From contig DCTP01000084.1 in assembly GCA_002329625.1 (NCBI GenBank), forward strand, positions 12,318 through 21,719: a stretch of 9,402 nt of DNA, given 5' to 3'. How positions within the stretch are numbered: the stretch's first letter is position 1; each line of letters starts with the position of its first letter. A program made the translations under genes and the position numbers. The notes under the pieces are model-generated. The model had not been told where the DNA came from. It saw only the letters and a program-made list of their open reading frames with translations, and did no database searches. This stretch comes from Leptolinea sp. UBA1437. GTDB taxonomy: Bacteria > Chloroflexota > Anaerolineae > Anaerolineales > Anaerolineaceae. This document shows positions 6,888 to 9,402 of the stretch, in pieces.

Positions 6888-6913
6888 AATGGAAAGTAAT
6901 TCTTTTTTCCATT
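6888..6913 (+). other. Hairpin between rfbB and rfbA
   Basis: AATGGAAA (6888-6895) and TTTCCATT (6906-6913) form a perfect 8-bp stem around a 10-nt loop, starting 6 nt after the rfbB stop. An A-run, not a T-run, follows on the plus strand. It is therefore not a standard intrinsic terminator in the direction of the operon. It could affect mRNA stability or processing between the two genes, or be incidental. Confidence 0.35.
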
Positions 6914-6945
6914 AAAAAATCGACAAATAAAAGGAAAGATAGCAA

Positions 6946-7812
6946 ATGAAAGGAATCATTCTTGCTGGCGGAAAAGGCACACGCCTCTACCCGCTAACCC
7001 GTGTTGTCAGCAAACAGTTATTACCGGTATATGATAAACCGATGATCTATTATCCGCTGTCGATGTTAATGTTGGCTGGGTTGAAAGAGGTACTTGTAAT
7101 TAGTACACCGGAAGATCTTCCTCTTTACAGACGGCTTCTTTCGGATGGTAGCCAATGGGGGATGAAATTTGAATATGCCGAACAGCCGAAACCGGAAGGT
7201 CTTGCACAAGCCTTCCTTATCGGTGAAGATTTTCTTAACGGAGATTCGGCATGTCTCGTCTTGGGAGATAACATCTTTTATGGTTCTTCCATTCCGACCA
7301 AATTGCGTACAGCTGCCGCACTTGAAAAAGGAGCGGTCATTTTTGCTTATGAAGTGAATGATCCGGAACGATACGGGGTAGTCACATTTGATGATACAGG
7401 CAGAGTGATCAGTTTAGAAGAAAAACCGCAGCAGCCCAAATCGAATTATGCTGTTCCCGGTATTTATTTTTATGATCAAGATGTAACAAATTATGCAAGA
7501 AATTTAAAGCCTTCCCCAAGAGGAGAACTCGAAATTACCGATTTAAACCGAATTTATATGGGACAAGGTTTGCTATCGGTTCAGGTATTAGGTAGAGGAG
7601 TGGCATGGTTAGATGCAGGCACTCATGAAAGTCTGATTCAAGCCAGTCTGTATGTTCAGGCTGTTGAATCCAGACAAGGCTTACAAATCAGCTGCCCGGA
7701 GGAAATTGCTTTTCGAATGGGTTTCATTGATGCAAAACAGTTATTAAAACTCGCGGAGGACGCGGGAGATGCCACATTAAAAAAATACCTTCGGAGAATT
7801 GCAAGGGAATAG
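6946..7812 (+). CDS. rfbA: Glucose-1-phosphate thymidylyltransferase
   Basis: RmlA/RfbA makes dTDP-glucose from dTTP and glucose-1-phosphate, the first step and usual feedback point of the dTDP-rhamnose pathway. The 288-residue length is that of the short RmlA class. LAGGKGTRLYPLTRVVSKQLLPVYDKPMIYYPLSMLM covers the nucleotide-binding loop (from about residue 6) and the early conserved lysine. EYAEQPKPEGLAQAF (76-90) and LVLGDNIFYG (104-113, with metal-binding Asp108) form the sugar and metal site. Later, EEKPQQPKSNYAVPGIYFYD and GELEITDLNR, then WLDAGTHESL, complete the family pattern. AAGGA precedes the ATG by 10 nt. It is the third gene of the rfbC-B-A-D block. Confidence 0.97.
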   Translation: MKGIILAGGKGTRLYPLTRVVSKQLLPVYDKPMIYYPLSMLMLAGLKEVLVISTPEDLPLYRRLLSDGSQWGMKFEYAEQPKPEGLAQAFLIGEDFLNGDSACLVLGDNIFYGSSIPTKLRTAAALEKGAVIFAYEVNDPERYGVVTFDDTGRVISLEEKPQQPKSNYAVPGIYFYDQDVTNYARNLKPSPRGELEITDLNRIYMGQGLLSVQVLGRGVAWLDAGTHESLIQASLYVQAVESRQGLQISCPEEIAFRMGFIDAKQLLKLAEDAGDATLKKYLRRIARE

Positions 7813-7897
7813 GTTTAAATATCTGATTCTTTATTTGTTTGATCGCAAGTGACTCTTCATGATCAATCACCGACGACTTCAATAAAGGGGGTTCTCA

Positions 7898-8785
7898 ATG
7901 AAAATTTTACTTATCGGAGAAAAAGGGCAACTGGCTTGGGAATTAGCTCGTACGTTAATGCCGATCGGTGATATCGTTCCGGTCGATTATCCTGCTTTTG
8001 ATATCAGCAACAAAGAACAAATTCTTGAAACAGTTTATTCGGTTGTTCCGGATTTAGTAATTAATGCCAGCGCTTATACGGATGTCGATCGTGCAGAAAC
8101 CGAAAAAGAGAAAGCTATGGCAATCAACGCCGCAGGGCCCGGTTGGCTGGCTGAAATTTGTCGATCCAAGAATATTCCCGTTATTCATTATTCTACGGAT
8201 TTTGTTTTTGATGGGATGAAAAAATCTCCATATGTCGAAACAGACATACCGAATCCGATTAATTTTTATGGCCGAACAAAATTAAAAGGAGAAGAATCAG
8301 TTCTGAATGCTACGGAATCCGCTTTAATTTTTCGCCTAGCTTGGCTTTATTCTTCTCGTGGTAATAATTTCGTGAAAAAATTTTTGGAATGGGCTGGGAA
8401 ATATGAAATTATCAAAGTCGTTGATGATCAAGTCGGAAACCCGACTTGGGCACGTTTTGTAGCCGAAGCAACAGCATCCATTCTGGCGGAATCATTATCA
8501 ACGGATCTTCCTTTATATAACTGGATAAAAGAGCATAAGGGCATCTATCATCTGACCAGCAGCGGATATACGAGCCGATATGAATGGAGCTGCAAAATTT
8601 GGGAATTTGCCTCAAACCGAGAAAATCTGAAAATAAAAAGGGTTGAGCGTGCAAAAACCGTTGATTTCCCGACTCCGGCTGGCCGGCCTGCATATTCGGC
8701 TTTAGATTGCGGTCTTGTAAAAAGAACTTTTTCAATCAATATTCCAAGCTGGGAGGAACAGCTTCAAAAATGCATGGATAATTGA
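7898..8785 (+). CDS. rfbD: dTDP-4-dehydrorhamnose reductase
   Basis: RmlD/RfbD reduces the 4-keto group with NAD(P)H to give dTDP-L-rhamnose, completing the pathway. The protein has 295 residues, as expected. The N-terminal dinucleotide motif is GEKGQLAWEL (7-16). The third glycine of the usual GxxGxxG is alanine (Ala13), while the rest is conserved. NASAYTDVDRAE (56-67), YSTDFVFDG (98-106) and YGRTK (124-128, the catalytic Tyr/Lys pair) are clear. The C-terminal FPTPAGRPAYSALD is diagnostic of the family. A strong AAAGGGGG ribosome site lies 6 nt before the ATG. The 85-nt gap after rfbA contains no clear promoter. The AT-rich gap after this gene probably ends the operon, although no strong terminator is seen. 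Confidence 0.96.
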   Translation: MKILLIGEKGQLAWELARTLMPIGDIVPVDYPAFDISNKEQILETVYSVVPDLVINASAYTDVDRAETEKEKAMAINAAGPGWLAEICRSKNIPVIHYSTDFVFDGMKKSPYVETDIPNPINFYGRTKLKGEESVLNATESALIFRLAWLYSSRGNNFVKKFLEWAGKYEIIKVVDDQVGNPTWARFVAEATASILAESLSTDLPLYNWIKEHKGIYHLTSSGYTSRYEWSCKIWEFASNRENLKIKRVERAKTVDFPTPAGRPAYSALDCGLVKRTFSINIPSWEEQLQKCMDN

Positions 8786-8968
8786 ATTTTTCTTGAAAAA
8801 ATGCTTCTCACTCAAATTTTTTGGGTCCTAAAATTTTGATCAAATTTAGACAATTTATTTCTTTTTCCTGAGAGTCGTCATTAAAGATATATTCGAAGGT
8901 TATTGCAAAATTTTTTCCAAAAATTTATGATACGATTCAGTAAATATTTTGATATTTTTAAACAATAA
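8786..8968 (+). other. AT-rich gap after rfbD
   Basis: No open frame of note is seen in these 183 nt. A run of T followed by A (8787-8801) and an imperfect hairpin at 8813-8838 could weakly terminate the rfb transcript. The hairpin arms are 4+4 bp with one T:T mismatch, and the loop contains GGGTCC. Neither is followed by a proper T-tract, so neither is called a terminator. The right half carries the promoter listed separately. Confidence 0.5.
8903..8931 (+). promoter_or_regulatory. Promoter candidate for the glycosyltransferase gene
   Basis: TTGCAA (8903-8908) and TATGAT (8926-8931) are separated by exactly 17 nt, matching 4 of 6 and 5 of 6 consensus bases of a housekeeping sigma-factor promoter. 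The transcript would begin near 8938, about 30 nt before the ATG of the glycosyltransferase. The AT-rich surroundings make chance matches more likely, but the spacing and position are good. Confidence 0.5.
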
Positions 8969-9402
8969 ATGTCTATAAACTATTTTTCATCTGATAAATC
9001 AAACAAGGTCAAGAAATCGATTCTGAGAATTCCGTTGGATCGATTTTTCCCGTCGGGAACTTATCGCCGCGAAAAAATGAGTAATATCTACCATAGATTA
9101 TTAAAAAAAAGCAAATCCCCGGATCTTTCTTTGTCTGATTTTAAAAAATGGATACAAATTAATGAGCCCTCAATAGCGGATTTGCAAATCCAGCGAAATG
9201 AATCGGCATGTTGGAGCTATCAACCATTAATTAGTATTGTGATTCCTATTTACAAAACTCCCATTGACATTTTGGTCACTACAATAAATTCCGTGATCAA
9301 CCAATCTTATTCCAACTGGGAATTATGTATTGCGAATGGAAGTCCGGAGAATGAAGAAATTGATCGCATTCTTACAAATTACGCTTCGAATGACCATCGT
9401 TT
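8969..9402 (+). CDS. Family 2 glycosyltransferase (partial)
   Basis: The frame opens at ATG 8969 and runs off the right edge after 144 codons. An in-frame TAA lies directly before the ATG, so the start cannot be further upstream. There is no Shine-Dalgarno sequence. A later ATG at 9077 is not better placed. About 85 basic, helical-looking residues precede the typical GT-A entry PLISIVIPIYKTPIDIL (86-102). NQSYSNWELCIANGSPENEEIDRIL (111-135) then corresponds to the nucleotide-sugar binding segment. The common DDGS motif reads ANGS here, so the usual aspartates are replaced. The metal-binding DxD and catalytic base lie beyond the window. The position after the dTDP-rhamnose genes suggests it adds rhamnose or another sugar to the exported glycan, but donor and linkage cannot be read. 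Confidence 0.85.
   Translation, partial: MSINYFSSDKSNKVKKSILRIPLDRFFPSGTYRREKMSNIYHRLLKKSKSPDLSLSDFKKWIQINEPSIADLQIQRNESACWSYQPLISIVIPIYKTPIDILVTTINSVINQSYSNWELCIANGSPENEEIDRILTNYASNDHR

Noticed and set aside
7839..7866. TTGATC/GATCAA inverted repeat between rfbA and rfbD
   Set aside because: The arms are only 6 bp, separated by 16 nt and without a T-run. GATC-containing words are frequent in this DNA.
8412..8739. Minus-strand open frames opposite the end of rfbD
   Set aside because: They are antisense to clearly conserved rfbD sequence and have no start context or motifs.
8813..8838. Imperfect hairpin after rfbD as a terminator
   Set aside because: The stem is almost pure A:T with internal mismatches, and no T-tract follows it. 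It was therefore not called as a separate terminator.

Overview
The window looks like a chromosomal segment of a moderately AT-rich bacterium, plausibly a Chloroflexi member of the Anaerolineae type. That assignment is an inference. It rests on the alpha-amylase-like N-terminal protein at the left edge, whose sequence I associate with that class, and on an archaeal/SCP2-type thiolase. No rRNA, tRNA, CRISPR array, integrase, transposase or insertion-sequence end is visible.

Left part (1-2087, minus strand): a thiolase (912-2087) is followed 48 nt downstream by the start of a long protein that runs off the left edge (863 down to 1). The two could be co-transcribed. A 281-nt divergent intergenic region (2088-2368) separates them from the plus-strand genes. 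It holds a palindromic -10-like box, an operator-like inverted repeat and a hairpin that overlaps the thiolase ribosome binding site.

Middle part (2369-3611, plus strand): two housekeeping genes, a YraN/UPF0102 family protein and miaA (tRNA dimethylallyltransferase), overlap by 20 nt.

Right part (3669-9402, plus strand): a cell-surface polysaccharide locus. A consensus -10 box (TATAAT) lies just before an ABC-2 permease (Wzm/TagG type) and its short ATPase (Wzt type). Then come all four dTDP-L-rhamnose genes in the order rfbC-rfbB-rfbA-rfbD (rmlC-B-A-D). After an AT-rich 183-nt gap with a good promoter candidate, a family 2 glycosyltransferase begins and runs off the right edge.

Together RfbA, RfbB, RfbC and RfbD convert glucose-1-phosphate and dTTP to dTDP-L-rhamnose. 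Glycosyltransferases, of which only the first is visible, would build a rhamnose-containing glycan on a lipid carrier, and the Wzm/Wzt-like transporter would carry it across the cytoplasmic membrane. The locus is a recognisable polysaccharide export cassette, and I do not see an undescribed system in it. The less ordinary points are the control region in front of the thiolase, the exporter ATPase without a glycan-recognition domain, and the drop in GC content across the exporter and glycosyltransferase genes.
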